From: Prillingera fragicola
Lineage: Eukaryota > Basidiomycota > Tremellomycetes > Trichosporonales > Trichosporonaceae
DNA: 64,000 nt
Direction of reading: 5' to 3'
Assembly: GCA_002335605.1 (NCBI GenBank)
Contig: BEDY01000009.1
Span: 62,001-126,000, forward strand
Shown here: one piece after another, positions 44,288 to 56,027 of the stretch
Layout of the letters: each line of letters starts with the position of its first letter
How positions within the stretch are numbered: the stretch's first letter is position 1
Made by a program: the position numbers and the translations under genes
Notes under the pieces: generated by a model
Databases searched by the model: none
What the model saw: only the letters and a program-made list of their open reading frames with translations
Told to the model about the DNA's origin: nothing

Positions 44288-47094
44288 GGCAATGTCGTTG
44301 TTAGATGTTTGTGGTGGACAGCCAACAAAACGGGTGTGTTATGTCTTGTCTTTGCGGACAATGTTTACATACTGCACCTTGCCTAATGGCTGACTGTCAA
44401 GGACAAGCGCGTGATGCCAAGGCGGGAGCGGAACACATCGAGCAAGCTACCTCACGTAACTTATACGCCGGATGTTCAGGAATCAGCAAGCCGAACATTC
44501 TTCAGATGACGACAGTTTGTTGATACTTCAGCGTAAGGGCCATCCCGCAGGCGTGTAGTGCCGTTATCCACTGGCAACTCGAAACAAATACTCCGCGGCG
44601 GGATTGAACAGTCTGCCCTGATACTCACCGGCTGCCGGGCTTGTTTCGTCGCTTCAGAGAGACGCGCAGTCAAGAACATTGGTTCCCCTGCTTTCCTTCT
44701 TCCTAACCTGGTACCCTGGGTAAGGGATGCACTTCGGATCTTGTGGAGAGAGTCAATCATACATAGAATCAAGTGCTCCAGCTCCAGAGTTGAATGTTGC
44801 TTGTGTACCTGAACCCATCCGTGGGAGCTCGCTGGTCGCTGGCGTCAAACGGGAATGGCGGATGCTGTAGGTAACCAGGAAATGTCGACACGTTTGGAAG
44901 CAAGTCCAAATAGCTAGTGGCTGACTAGTCGCTGGTGTGGTTGAAAAGGAGAGTGAAGAGAGGTTAGGAACGAAAGGATCCGTGCCGGGTGATAAGATTA
45001 GATCGCCTGTTCAGTGTCTCTTGTAGGCGCCCTCGAGGCCTCGAGTGGTGAGTGTCCACGCCATGCAGACACCCTTGGTTTGTGGAGGGACGCGCGTTGA
45101 AGCAACAGTCAAAAGCATGCCAGATTCTAATAGACGCGGACGGCAGCTGCTGCGCGTTGCGTCGTGTCCCCGGCACGATTATTATTCTTGCAGCTTATTG
45201 GCGGTGACTCCAGGTGCAACTATTCGCTGGCCACTGTCGAGAAGATGCTGCCCTGGCCACACTCGATATAGGAAAAGAGGACAGCTAAACTGGCGTTAGA
45301 GATTGGAAAGGCACGAGGTCCAGTAGTCGATCTCGACACCACCTGGAGTTTACAGCCAGCTCCACAGAAGTCTCATTCATCGCGGAATGTTGGCCCACTT
45401 TTCACTGAGTCCACCTTTTCCCCAGACATGCAAGCTCGCTGGCCAGTATCAACGGCTGTCCTTTGGCTTTTTACAGTCCCAGGCAGTGCACAGCCTAGCG
45501 TGCATGCACAGGGCACCTCGGGTGTCCAAGAACACCCCGGCTCCTCACACTTCACCTCCACATTGCCACCACCGCACGGCCCAGCCCACCTCACTCAACG
45601 GGAGATGCCCCCTATTCCGGAAGGCACAGTTAGCCGTACCAGTCGGCACTCGCCGGATCACCGCCGCAGGCCCGACAGGCGCAGTCCAGGAGCGACTCAT
45701 CACCGCCGCCCAACACTGGCATTCCGATGACGTTCACGCCCGCATTCCACCTCCGTTTGACCCCTCTCGGGGCCGCGCCTCGCTCACGGACCGAGCCGGC
45801 GGTCCGACCAATTTCGCCGTGTCCCCCTCTTTATAATTTTTTTTGTGTTCAAAAGCAAGCACCAACAAACAAGCCTCCATACCGCGCGGACCGTGCCCGA
45901 CATGCCTTGCGGTACTGTACATGCCGTGGCGGGGCCAAAACACATAGCGGCGAGGAATGGACTGGTAGAGTCAAATTCTTGTGTATTGGGAAACGTACTA
46001 GGTGAGGAATGAAGGGGGGTGCGAGGAGGTGTATGTGTATTGGAGATGGGGTCCATGAGGCCGGCGACTGGGTGGAGAATGGGGATGCTGCCACAGTGCT
46101 GCAGCAGAGATTAAAGATATGACACCGGTGGGGTATCTTGTGCTGTTTGTGTGTTGCATTGCAAGTGTGCGTGGCTTAGGGTGGGTGAGGGACGGAGATG
46201 GAGCACAATGAAGGGAGAATGTGTCTTGTTGACAAGACGTTCAAGCTGTGAATTATTTAACAGGTTTAACCGTAATTAATGATGTATATTATTTTTTGCG
46301 AGATCGTCACTACGCACCACGTACCCCTCGTCGAGGTGTGTAAGGACTTTCAGTTGCAGAGAGCAAGATCAAAGGTCTGGCTGGAAGCGTATGAAATGCT
46401 AAAGGGGAGCTGCCATTGTTGTAAGGCCGTGATCAGCACAGCTTATGTGTTGGCCTGGCACTGGAAGAACGTAGGCAGTTAGCAATGTCTTGTTGAGGGA
46501 CCTTGGTGCGTAGAGTGTGTATAGAGTGTTGAGCTTACGGTGTGCGTAGGTGTACTTTTGATTGGGGTCTCTAGGGCAAGTGTGATTTCAGTGTCTCAAG
46601 CACGAAAGTTGTACAAGCACGGAAAAGTGCCTGTCACCCGCGATGTGCCATTTAGCTCTGCGGTGCCGATCGTCATGGCTTGCACTATGCATCGAGTTGC
46701 ATTGAACCGAGCACTAATCATAGCTGACGTTCGTGCATCGTGCTGTACAGTATACAATAAGCGATCATGATATCACAAGCGGCCAATCGCGACTCACCCG
46801 TACCGGCCAATTTGAATGGCTGAATGTGTTAGTGCAGTCTTAGTCTGGCATTCAACCCCCAATCGGTCATTTCGCGCCGAGCTGGGGACAGTCACGATGG
46901 AACGCGTCGTACCCAAAGAGTATTCAGTCACGGTGCGCGCTCGTGTTACATGGCTGTCACTAGGCTGTAGGCTAGGTGATGGCAGATGCTCAGATGCACA
47001 CCCGCGGTTGTGCGAATTGTGCGAGCGATGCGACGCACTGGGCAGCATTTAAGAAGAATGGGTGCCAGCTTGCTCTCTAACTCATTTCACAGCC
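44288..47094. other. Long intergenic region without a recognised gene
   Basis: Only short frames such as 45387-45836, without bias or domains. The part around 46240-46300 is AT-rich (ATTATTTTTT). No tRNA or repeat family identified. Confidence 0.5.
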
Positions 47095-47454
47095 ATGCAC
47101 ATTGCTGCACTACTCACTGCACTCGCTCTCGTCAACAGCGCACTCGGCATCGCGGTCACCGAGATTTCGGCATCGGCCACCGAGCACACCGAGAAACGGG
47201 CCGTTCAGGGTGAAATGGGCCGAGCCGAACGTAATCTACAAGAGCGAGCACATGGTCTACCTCTTCCCCTCATCCATGCTGCAGCAGCTCACAACGACCC
47301 ACGCTTCGTCTCACCACCCCCACCACCTACGACGCAGTGTGAGCACGACTGCATACCCTACGGTAAACGGGATATCTTGTTTGGGATCGAGACGATCGCC
47401 GAGCGATACACCGACAAGAGCAGCGAGCACACGCACCGGCGTCGCAAGCTCTAG
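47095..47454 (+). CDS. Small secreted ORF, possibly a frameshifted gene remnant
   Basis: An ATG opens a clear signal peptide (MHIAALLTALALVNSALG) followed by a dibasic site (TEKR). This frame runs to 119 aa. From about 47202, however, the adjacent frame shows stronger C/G-ending codon bias and reads VKWAEPNVIYKSEHMVYLF then PSSMLQQLTTTHAS. The likeliest view is a secreted-protein gene broken by a shift near 47200. Alternatively the 119-aa frame is a Kex2-processed small protein (KR at two places). It ends 100 bp before the alpha-galactosidase ATG. Confidence 0.4.
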   Translation: MHIAALLTALALVNSALGIAVTEISASATEHTEKRAVQGEMGRAERNLQERAHGLPLPLIHAAAAHNDPRFVSPPPPPTTQCEHDCIPYGKRDILFGIETIAERYTDKSSEHTHRRRKL

Positions 47455-47557
47455 CTAGCCCACACGGAGCTGGCCGATCAGCCAGAGAGCACACCCACAC
47501 CCCGGCTCCACATCGACTCTTTCTCTTCCACTCACTATCTCTCAAACAACACACACT

Positions 47558-49823
47558 ATGACCGCCCACCGCGCCCCGGCCTCCGAGCCCATCACTGTCA
47601 AAACCGACACGGCCGGCCGCATAATCTTCACCCTCGCAGCCCCGGGTCTCAGCTACCTCATCCACGTCGACCCGCAGACGGGCGACCTAATCAACGACCA
47701 TTACGGCGCTCCCGCCTCTCGCGCTGACCCGGCCCCGTCAGAGGAGTTTGTCTGGGGCTGGCCCCGGTTGCAGACATGCCGTGAGCTGCCCGACATGGGA
47801 CGAGGCGATATGCGCACGCCTGCTGTGATTGTGCAGCAGAGCGGAGGCAGCGGAACGGCAGTGTCGGCCTTCAAATATGTGAGCCACGAGGTGGGCAAGG
47901 GCAAGAAGCAGGGGAGTCTCAAGGGCCTGCCGGCGACTTGGGGCAAGGAGGAGGAGGTGAGCACGCTCAAGGTGCGCATGCAGGATGAACACTCTGGCAT
48001 GGTTGCCGTCCTCAACTATGCTGTGTTTGCCAAAGTTGGTGCGATCGCGCGTAGCGTCGAGTACACCAACAAGGGCAAGGAGGATGTGATTCTCCAGCGC
48101 GCTGCAAGCATGTGTGTCGGTCTCGACACGGCCGACCTCGAGTTGGTCCACTCGCATGGCAACCACGAGAAGGAGTTTCAGCATGTCCGCCGCAAGGTCG
48201 AGCACGGGACCCAGGGGTGAGTCGACCGCTAGCTCACAGTCGCTGACAGGCAGATTCCAGTCTCTCGCGGGCTACTCTGGCCACGTCCACAACCCCTTCT
48301 TTGCTCTGGTCTCCCCCACCACCACCGAGGAGACCGGCCCAGCCTGGGGTTTCAACCTAATCTACTCTGGGTCCTTCGCCGTCGAAGTGGAGAAGGACAC
48401 TCGCGGCCAAACCCGTGCTCTTATCGGTCTCAACCCTATGCACCTCTCTTGGAAGCTCTCCCCGGGCGAGACCTTTACCACCCCAGAGGCAGTCACGACC
48501 TACTCGTCGCACGGCCTCGGCGGCATGTCGCGCGCCATGCACAACCTCTTCCGTCATCACCTCTCGCGGGCGCCGCAGACGCTCAAGCCGCGTCCCACTC
48601 TCATCAATAACTGGGAAGGCACGTACTTTGACATGGATGAGCACGTCCTCCTGCCCATTGCAGAACGCGGCGCACAGCTCGGCTGCAAGCTGTTTGTCAT
48701 GGATGACGGTTGGTTTGGCAAGGGCAAGAACGCACGCACGAGCGACCACATGGGGCTGGGCGACTGGTTCCCCAACCCCGACAGGTTCAAGGGCGGCCTC
48801 AAACCGTTTGTCGACAAGGTCACGTCACTCAAGGTTGCCGGTGGTGGCAAGATGCGCATGGGCCTGTGGTTTGAGCCCGAGATGGTCAACCCCCAGAGCG
48901 AGCTGTATGAGGCGCACCCGGACTGGGCTCTCCACGCGGGATCCTACCAGCGTACAGAGGGCCGTAACCAGCTTGTCCTCAACCTTGGCCTGAAAGAGGT
49001 GCAGGACCACCTCATCGAGGTCGTTGGCGATGTCCTCGCTTCCGCCGACATCACGTATGTGAAATGGGACAACAACCGCGGGATGCACGAGCTCCCCCAC
49101 CCCAGTGCGGCGCACAAGTACATGCTGGGCTTGTACCGGGTCATTGAGGCGCTCACCTCGCGCTTCCCCCACATTCTGTGGGAAGGATGCGCATCGGGCG
49201 GAGGCCGCTTTGACGCCGGGCTGCTCTACTACTGGCCGCAGCACTGGCTGTCGGACAACTCTGACGGCCTCGACAGGCTCTACATCCAATTCGGCTGCTC
49301 CATCGCCTATCCCGCCAGCGCCATGGGCTGCCATGTGTCCGCGGTGCCCAACCACCAGACTCGCCGCACCACGCCGTTTGCGTTCCGCGCGCATGTGGCT
49401 ATGATGGGTGGAGCGTTTGGGTTTGAGCTCAACACGCTCAAGCTTTCCGAGGAGGAGCGCAAGGCTGTGCCGGGGCTCATTGAGCTGAGTGAGCGGGTCA
49501 ACCCCCTTGTGATCACTGGCGAGCAGTACAGGCTGGTGAGCCCTTGGGAGTCCAACTGGCCCGCTGTGCAGTATACCTCGCAGGACGGAAAGCAGACAGT
49601 CCTCCTGGTATACCAGATGGCCGACTATCTGCGGCACGGCCGCATGCCTCCCCTCAAGCTGCGCGCGCTTGACCCCAAGGCGACATATGCGGTGTCGGTC
49701 GAGGGCGAGACGAGTGCCGAGGGGAACGGAGAGTGGCGTGGCGACGAGCTGCTCCATGTCGGGTGGAGCTGGGAGATGCGTGGCGACTGTCAGAGCAAGG
49801 TCGTTTTTATCACCAGGAAGTAA
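47558..49823 (+). CDS. Alpha-galactosidase, glycoside hydrolase family 36
   Basis: Exons 47558..48216 and 48254..49823 encode 742 aa, the normal size for GH36. It hydrolyses terminal alpha-1,6-galactosyl residues from melibiose and raffinose-type sugars. The N-terminal beta-supersandwich domain is followed by the (beta/alpha)8 barrel with FVMDDGWFG, the nucleophile motif KWDNNR (about residue 490), EGCASGGGRFD, and the acid/base WLSDNSD. There is no signal peptide (MTAHRAPASEPITVKTD), suggesting an intracellular enzyme fed by sugar uptake. The single intron is 37 nt. Acceptor 48253 was chosen because it gives GFQSLAGYSGH in frame. Confidence 0.93.
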
Positions 49824-50450
49824 AGAAATGCAGTAAGTAGGAGGTAAAAGAAATGCAGTACACCAGGAAGTAGACGAAATGCAGCACATAAGTGATATGT
49901 ATTGGCGTCTGTATCATGTTCGCTGGCACTGATGTAGACCTGCTGGGTATTCAGCCACGGAGCCGTATCTCGATTTGTGTCCGCCATTGAAGAAATTCTG
50001 GCTTCCTGCAGCTTTGTTTGTGAAAGACATACAGTTCCCCAGACTGTGTGGTAGGCCCAGAGAGAGGCGGACATGAACCGATCCCAAACAACGACCTGAT
50101 ATTCTGTGGAGGGAACCGCCTCCCACCTTTTGAGCTCCGAGAATCGTAAAGCATTCCTTGAAAAGGAGAGGAGGATCCACGATCATGAAGGAGTCCTCGT
50201 GTTTGAACCTCGCCAGTGGGCCAGCAGACCTCGCCAGGCTCACGTACACGAAGCAACCAACCACACACACCGGGACGTCACGTCGCACCAATGCCGAGAA
50301 TGGTGGTGATCGAATCGTGAAGTGCCTTGAGGTGCATAAAGCTCACTGCAGCTCTTCGCGCTTTCTGGTCATCAATCTTCCCTCAAGCCCAGTCAACTTA
50401 ATCGTTCAGCAACTCTCAAAAAACCACCATAACTCTAAATAAACGTTAAA

Positions 50451-50567
50451 ATGGCCGCCTACACCACCGCCGTCCTCGTGAACAACTCTCAGCCCGAGCG
50501 GCCCTGCACCCCTCCCCACCAGATTCGCGGTACGCCTACCGAATGCCCTCCTGCTCCTGGTGCTTAG
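50451..50567 (+). CDS. Short ORF of 38 codons
   Basis: An ATG after an A-rich leader (AAACGTTAAA just before it) opens MAAYTTAVLVNNSQPERP, with strongly C-ending codons in its first half, and stops after PPAPGA. It lacks a CaaX end, so it is not a lipopeptide pheromone as read. If GTACGC at 50530 is a donor and TGCAG near 50591 an acceptor, a longer product ending near 50674 is possible. Function unknown. Confidence 0.3.
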   Translation: MAAYTTAVLVNNSQPERPCTPPHQIRGTPTECPPAPGA

Positions 50568-50988
50568 AGGCTGCTCCACTGAGCATGCAGCTACCAAGTT
50601 GAAAACGGAGGAAGCGTTAGATATTGCCAGAAATGGGACGCAAAAACAGGGACAGCAAGATGAATATTATGATTGAGACTGTTTCGGTGTGGTCCGAACG
50701 GACTGAGAGCACACGTCTACATAGTTGTTGCCTCTGTGGCAACCTGGTTTCAACCCTCTCCACTTGGGTGAGTATGTCTGCACCGCTGTGGATGCTGATG
50801 AAGGTGGCTGGACGACATGTCAACGTATGTAACCAGCCAAACCTCATGTTGGTATTCTGTCTGATCTCTCATCAGACCATATGTAAACAAAAAAGGCATT
50901 GTCTTTCGAAGACCCCATAGAAATGCAAGAATCTAACCCGACCGTGCAGGAGACTTACCCAGCGGGGTGTGATGCAATTGGCATTATC

Positions 50989-50996
50989 TATATAAA
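50989..50996 (+). promoter_or_regulatory. TATA box of beta-trefoil gene 1
   Basis: TATATAAA about 60 bp upstream of the ATG at 51055. Confidence 0.6.
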
Positions 50997-51054
50997 GGCC
51001 AATGGCGGCGGCGCAGCGTCGCTCCTGCAACCCAACTTGCATCACCTTTCCACC

Positions 51055-51868
51055 ATGCTCTCCATCTTTTTTCTTAACTTCTTAGGCGTCGCTCTGGCCG
51101 CCCCCACCGCCATCCCCACCCTTGACCTCCGCGGCGACTTGCCAATTCCATACGCAATCCACCCAGACCCAGACAGCTTGAACTTTTGTCTCGACGTCGC
51201 CGGGGGCGTTCTGGCGGACGGAACACCTGTTCAGATGTGAGTCCCATTTTCCATATTCAACGTGAAGAAGAGGTAAGCTGACACTCACAGGGCAATGTGT
51301 AATGGCAGTCCCGGTCAGCGGTGGAAGATGGATTACGGCGCGAGGACAGGGGATGGCACTCGGATTGCTGCCTGGGGCACCAACTTTTGTCTGGATGTCG
51401 GATCGAGTAGGTGCTGACCAGGTCCCAACCGAACAGTTGCTGATGGTCATGGAAGATCCCAAAGAGGGGGACATTCTCAAGATTTGGACTTGCTACAAGA
51501 ATCTCCCCGCTCAGACCTTTTGGGTCAAGGCTGACAGCAATGCCTTTCAGATCCCTAGTATGTCGGTCAGCTGTCAAAGCCCATAGCAGACAATTTGCTG
51601 ACATGATGAAGCCACTCTTGGCACAAACTTTGGACCCGGTGCACGGTGGGACAAGATGATGTGTCTTGACCGTCCCGGGAACAACTATTACGACGGCACA
51701 ATGGTGCGGCAGGCCCAGTGCCAGGATTCCGCTTCTCAGTCGTGGTGGGCCAGCACCGACTGGTGGGAGACGAGTCTCAACTACAATGAGCTGCCTATTG
51801 CCACTGACAAGAGAAAGGACCACAACTTTGGGTATGAGCTGGCTTGGCTGGATTATCATTTTCCATAG
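51055..51868 (+). CDS. Secreted beta-trefoil (ricin-B-type) protein 1
   Basis: Model exons 51055..51236, 51291..51396, 51437..51557, 51612..51868 give 221 aa. The middle intron (51397..51436) is the least certain join because its donor is weak. The signal peptide is MLSIFFLNFLGVALAAP. Beta-trefoil repeats show as FCLDVAGG, then GQRWKMDYG, NFCLDVG, GDILKIWTCY, QTFWVKAD and SQSWWASTD, i.e. three rounds of the CLD...W-x-C...QxW pattern. Likely a secreted carbohydrate-binding or surface protein; only the lectin-type fold is visible, no catalytic domain. It shares its first intron position and phase (AT|G) with protein 2, indicating common origin. Confidence 0.7.
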
Positions 51869-52650
51869 CCCTGCGTTTTGTCCTATACTGCTTGGTTGGG
51901 CCCTGTTTATGTGTTTGGTGCTACTTGGACTTCTTAGCTGAGCATGAGGTAGTCGATGGCCTCATTCTCAACTGACTGCGTATGGCCCTCGTACCGCTCT
52001 GTGTCAGTGATGATGGATACATCAGTGGCGTTGGCAGCCTCTGCATGGCCTGGCCAGCTGCAGCAACGCCACACCCGCTTTGACTTTCCGAGTACCCGCC
52101 ATCACGAGATCCAAGCATGATAAGCCGAGTGACTGTCATGGAATAGAGGGCCAGTGCGATAGATTGTGGCTGTCGGGTCAGGCAGGAGGACCGTGTCATC
52201 CACTGCGCAAGCCACAGCTCACGAACGTTTTTGTGCGCTCGATGTCACCCGTGGTTCATGGCTTGTGTGTTTGTCTGGAATGCGCGCCACTTTGTTCAGC
52301 CACTATTCCGGCCACACCTCAGATGCACCTCGCTACGAAAGATCTTACTTGCCGGTGAGATCTAAGAAGCATGTAGGCAACGCACATGATACCTTTAGGC
52401 GCTCTTCGACTGTTCCGGAATTACGAGACTGGAAAAGCACGGTGTCTCATTTGGCGTTCCAGAAGCAACGTTGCATCTTCCATAATTGCCTCTGATTGGA
52501 TTTTGGGCAAGGTCAGCTTGTTTGAGTTATGCTGACCAGGTCGTGGTATGGTATACAGAACAGTATAAAGCCGGACCGATGCCTTGCGATTCTGCTCATC
52601 GACAACATCTTTCCCATCTCTTACTCACTCCACAACCAAGCTCTGTTATT
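51869..52650. other. Spacer between beta-trefoil genes 1 and 2
   Basis: No gene. A TATAAA box at 52564-52569 belongs to the downstream gene. Confidence 0.5.
52564..52569 (+). promoter_or_regulatory. TATA box of beta-trefoil gene 2
   Basis: TATAAA 82 bp upstream of the ATG at 52651. Confidence 0.6.
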
Positions 52651-53344
52651 ATGCTGCTGAACCTCCTCGTCTTGGCGTACCTATTCGCCGTGCCAGCCAT
52701 GGCGACACCCACCCCACGCGACGAGACTATTCGCTACATTCACCCCCTGAGCTTTATCGCCTTTCTGGGCAAGTACACCGACACGGCCCACTGCCTCGCT
52801 CCCGTCGGTGCTACCGCAGCCGGCTCGCTCCTTGAGATGTGGGTGTAGCCTTCAGCAGTTTCGCTGATGTCTCAGGACGGATTGTGACGGCTCTGCTTCT
52901 CAGCAGTGGATCCTCAACTCGGTTGCCGGCGGCACGCACGCGCGCGGCGGACTCGACGCGTTCACCGTTCGCCTAGCCAACACCAACCTGTGTCTCGACG
53001 CCCCGTCTGCCGCCTACGCCGGGCTGGCCTACGCTGGAACGGTCCCCTTCCCGGCCTCTGGTGCCGCTGGAACGGTTCAACTCCAGACGTGCTCCTCAAG
53101 CGCTGCTCAGGTGTTCTACGAGGACAATCTCCTCAATGACGCGAACGGCTTGACCCGTAAGTCATCCAACCTCGGCGCTGCAAAGGCTGACGGCATTCCA
53201 GGTGGCTCCCTGCGCTCCGGGGCTAGTGGCCTGTGCGCGTCGCGCTTTGCTGGCGCCGCCACCACTGGTATCAGCATGTACATGGACACGTGCAAGGCGA
53301 GCAGCTATGGCCAGCAGTGGGCCGTCACCACTTCTTGGACCTAG
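52651..53344 (+). CDS. Secreted beta-trefoil-like protein 2
   Basis: Exons 52651..52838, 52876..53156, 53202..53344 encode 203 aa. The signal peptide is MLLNLLVLAYLFAVPAMA. Repeat hallmarks are HCLAPVG, ASQQWILN, NLCLDAPS, QLQTCSSSAAQVF, GLCASRF and YGQQWAVTT. Intron 2 (45 nt) is divisible by three and free of stops; it has a strong GTAAGT donor, CTGAC branch and TTCCAG acceptor, so I treat it as real, though retention would still give an open frame. Predicted extracellular. The first intron is placed as in protein 1. Confidence 0.78.
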
Positions 53345-54116
53345 GACTTGGGCATGACAATTGGACAGAAACAAAAGTCGTATTAGGAAATGGTAGTTTG
53401 ATGCTATGCTTCGAAGTGGGGCACAAGAAAGAACCTCGTTATGAGCGGATGGTCTCAGGCGACTTGCCATCACCCTTAGCCGCAGCCATGCTTTGCGCAC
53501 TGCCGGCGGCAGTCAGCCACCCCCACAGGGAGCAGGTCTCGGCCCATGCCTCGTGGCGCAGAAGGTCACTTTCAGCCCAGTGGCCACCACCCACTGTATA
53601 CATCCGGCGCCGAGATGTCCGGCCAACTAAATTCTGGGCCGACAGTGTGTGAACATTAGCGTTGGCTGACGACATCTCCACCATGGCCACGCTGATCGCC
53701 AAGCATCAAGCATGGGAACTTGAACGCAAATAGAGCGGGGCCCACGTAGATCTCCAGTCTCCTCAGCGAATCGCAGTTGTTGGATGTTGGAAAAGAAGAG
53801 GTGGAAATCAGGTACCCGGCGCCGGACAACACCCACCAACCCTCAAGCTCCGAGAGATGATCACGGGGGCGGCAACGGCGTGGGTCAAATGCGGGGCAAG
53901 GGAAGGTTGTCCAAAGATTTGTTGTTTTTGCGAGGGTGGAGCACGAGTACGGCTGAGGGTGGGTATAAAGACGCTTTTCACAGCGAGCGACAAGTACGTT
54001 TACACCCTCTTTGTCGCTCTCGAGAATCTCGACGAGCTACCTGCTACCTTGACCGCAGCACACCTCCGTGGAAGCAACCAGCACTACCAACGACAACGAC
54101 AACCCCGCCACCCACT
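53345..54116. other. Spacer and promoter of the small basic protein gene
   Basis: No gene. A TATAAA box is at 53964-53969, about 150 bp before the next ATG. Confidence 0.5.
53964..53969 (+). promoter_or_regulatory. TATA box of the small protein gene at 54117
   Basis: TATAAA 148 bp upstream of the ATG. Confidence 0.5.
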
Positions 54117-54449
54117 ATGCCATCCAAGACCGCCCCCGTCCCAGCCTCCCCAGCCACCTCAACCACGGCGGCCGACGCCCTCTTCCGCGCCTACTCGACC
54201 GAGGGCGACCTAGTCCGCTCCTCCACCCACGGCCTGAGCGGCACCCGCTCCCACGACAGCGTGAGCCGCACCCGCACGCGTGAGAGCCAGCGCCGTGCCA
54301 GTCTCGGCGGCGCGTTCAAGGCCACTCGCACAAGGGATAGTGCTGTCGGTGCCACTGGAGACGGTGTGATTCACGAGCATGAGGAGGAGCATGGGCAGCC
54401 CAAGAAGGGGTTCATGAGTAAGATTACGGGCATGTTCAAGCACAAGTAG
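54117..54449 (+). CDS. Small basic hypothetical protein
   Basis: Intronless frame of 110 aa. It begins MPSKTAPVPASPATSTTAAD, has a Ser/Arg-rich middle (RSHDSVSRTRTRESQRRAS), and ends with a basic amphipathic tail (KKGFMSKITGMFKHK) that could bind membranes or nucleic acid. No signal peptide or known domain. Codon use is strongly GC-ending, and a TATA box precedes it, so expression is likely. Function unknown. Confidence 0.7.
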   Translation: MPSKTAPVPASPATSTTAADALFRAYSTEGDLVRSSTHGLSGTRSHDSVSRTRTRESQRRASLGGAFKATRTRDSAVGATGDGVIHEHEEEHGQPKKGFMSKITGMFKHK

Positions 54450-56027
54450 TGTTGGTGTCCTGATTTGTCGCTTGAGGGTCGCTGTTGTGGTGTTTCTGGC
54501 GTTGTATTGGCGAGAGAGAAGATTGTATGCAGCATTTCATGATGACCAGACGCAGGTGTAGTGACCTCAGCCACAACGCGGGACAGCGAGTCGACTGACA
54601 ACTCACCCAACATGACACTTTGCATGGTCGATCGCCGTACAGCTGCGATATCTGCGATGCTCGACCGTCGCCACGTTTCGAGCCGACGCATCTCTTCCGC
54701 TTCCTTCCGCACTGCAGGAACTGGCAAGACCTTTGAGTCTGTTGGACGCATTTTCGCCAAACTCCACTTCAGCCAGTTCCGCACAAGCGTCCACTTTGGC
54801 CGCAGCGTAACGGGTTTTCTGCAACTGACAGACTCTGCAGTGGAGACGGCCATTGCTTCATGCTGGCTGCGTGCGTGCAGTGTCATCTGGATTGGATCAG
54901 CGTGGCACTGTTATGGGTACATCTCCAAGTGAGTGCATCGTCGACGGTGTATGTGTGGAAGAGAGACCGCGGCCTTCGTGGCGAATGTGGGCGAAAGGTT
55001 GTCAGGACAACGTGATCTGGCCACCAATCGCCCTCACTTTCGTTCTTCACAAGCCGTGAGGCCGTGATGCTACAAGTTGCGGTGCAATCGCTTTAACTGT
55101 CACTGATTATCTGCTGTTCCCGTATGCATCACACGACCTCAAGCTGTACCGGGGACCACACTCTCAAATGATCGACATCCGCTCCGACATCAAGTGTCCG
55201 AGTTTCAAGATTTCTCCAGTCCTTGGGATGTTCTATCCCTTCTTCACAGTCACCGCCACATGTCATGCACTGTCCACAATCAAGCGACATTCCAGAACCT
55301 AGCTGGGACCCAAACCAATGCACAGCCGGTATCGCGACGCGTCACACATGACCGCGGCAAGCCTCGGCCACATCACTATCGGGTGCCGGCGACATGCAGC
55401 ATTCACCGCTCTCCCGCGCTTGCTCGCTACCATGAACACCCGCGACGCGTCTCTCGCGGAACGCAAACTCTAAAGTTACCCAAAACAGGTAGGCTGAGCG
55501 CGCCACGCGCCCCCAGGCGTGCTCGGCATATGATCGCTGCTCGTCACCATTACTCGGCTCGGGCTCTGCATCGCCCGCGGCCTTCCGATGTTACCTCTAG
55601 CTGCCCTGGCTCGCTGACCATTGCTCCGATTTACGCGCGTCAGGTGTCGAAATGACGCGTTGTGGTTTAGCACAGCTCGCGCTCGCGACACAGCGGCCCA
55701 GTATCAGGAGGTCGTGTGCAGCTGAGCGCCACGATGGCCTCGCCCAGGAGCAACAAGTCGGTGTCCTGATGAAACGGACCGGCCAGAAAGTCCGGTGTGT
55801 GCACGCTGTAGGCTGTGTGAGCGTCATTGGCCTCGTCGCGTCGAGTGCGGAAGATGTATGTCGTAAAGAGATATAAAGGAGGTGCTGCCCTCGTTGAATG
55901 TCTCTTCATCAACTGCTCAACTTGCGACCAACTCTTCTCACACTCATTCACCCACGCTCATTACCCACCGCTCACAACCTCTACCCACCTTACCTCACCA
56001 CTAGCCTTACCTCACACTTGCACCACC
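54450..56027. other. Intergenic region with conflicting short ORFs
   Basis: Open frames on both strands around 54400-54930 look mildly protein-like but contradict one another, and neither shows a domain. A TATAAA at 55872-55877 belongs to the next gene. The leader just before 56028 is a CT-rich stretch. Confidence 0.45.
55872..55877 (+). promoter_or_regulatory. TATA box of beta-trefoil gene 3
   Basis: TATAAA about 150 bp upstream of the ATG at 56028, followed by a long pyrimidine-rich leader. Confidence 0.55.

Larger units (their letters stand above)
49824..51054. other. Intergenic region with a short ORF
   Basis: Apart from the 38-codon frame at 50451 and a TATA box at 50989-50996, I see no feature. 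It is comparatively AT-rich. Confidence 0.45.

Noticed and set aside
45387..45836. 149-codon plus-strand ORF
   Set aside because: Low-complexity Pro/His-rich translation without codon bias or introns; no support.
48825..49889. 354-codon minus-strand ORF
   Set aside because: Antisense shadow of the GH36 alpha-galactosidase.
53157..53201. Reading the 45-nt segment of beta-trefoil 2 as coding
   Set aside because: It has a complete intron signature (GTAAGT, CTGAC, TTCCAG) although it stays open; intron is the better reading.
54371..54932. Overlapping ORFs, one with an AGTGKT string resembling a Walker A loop
   Set aside because: The string lacks the hydrophobic strand and other NTPase motifs, and the opposite strand is equally open. 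Treated as chance.
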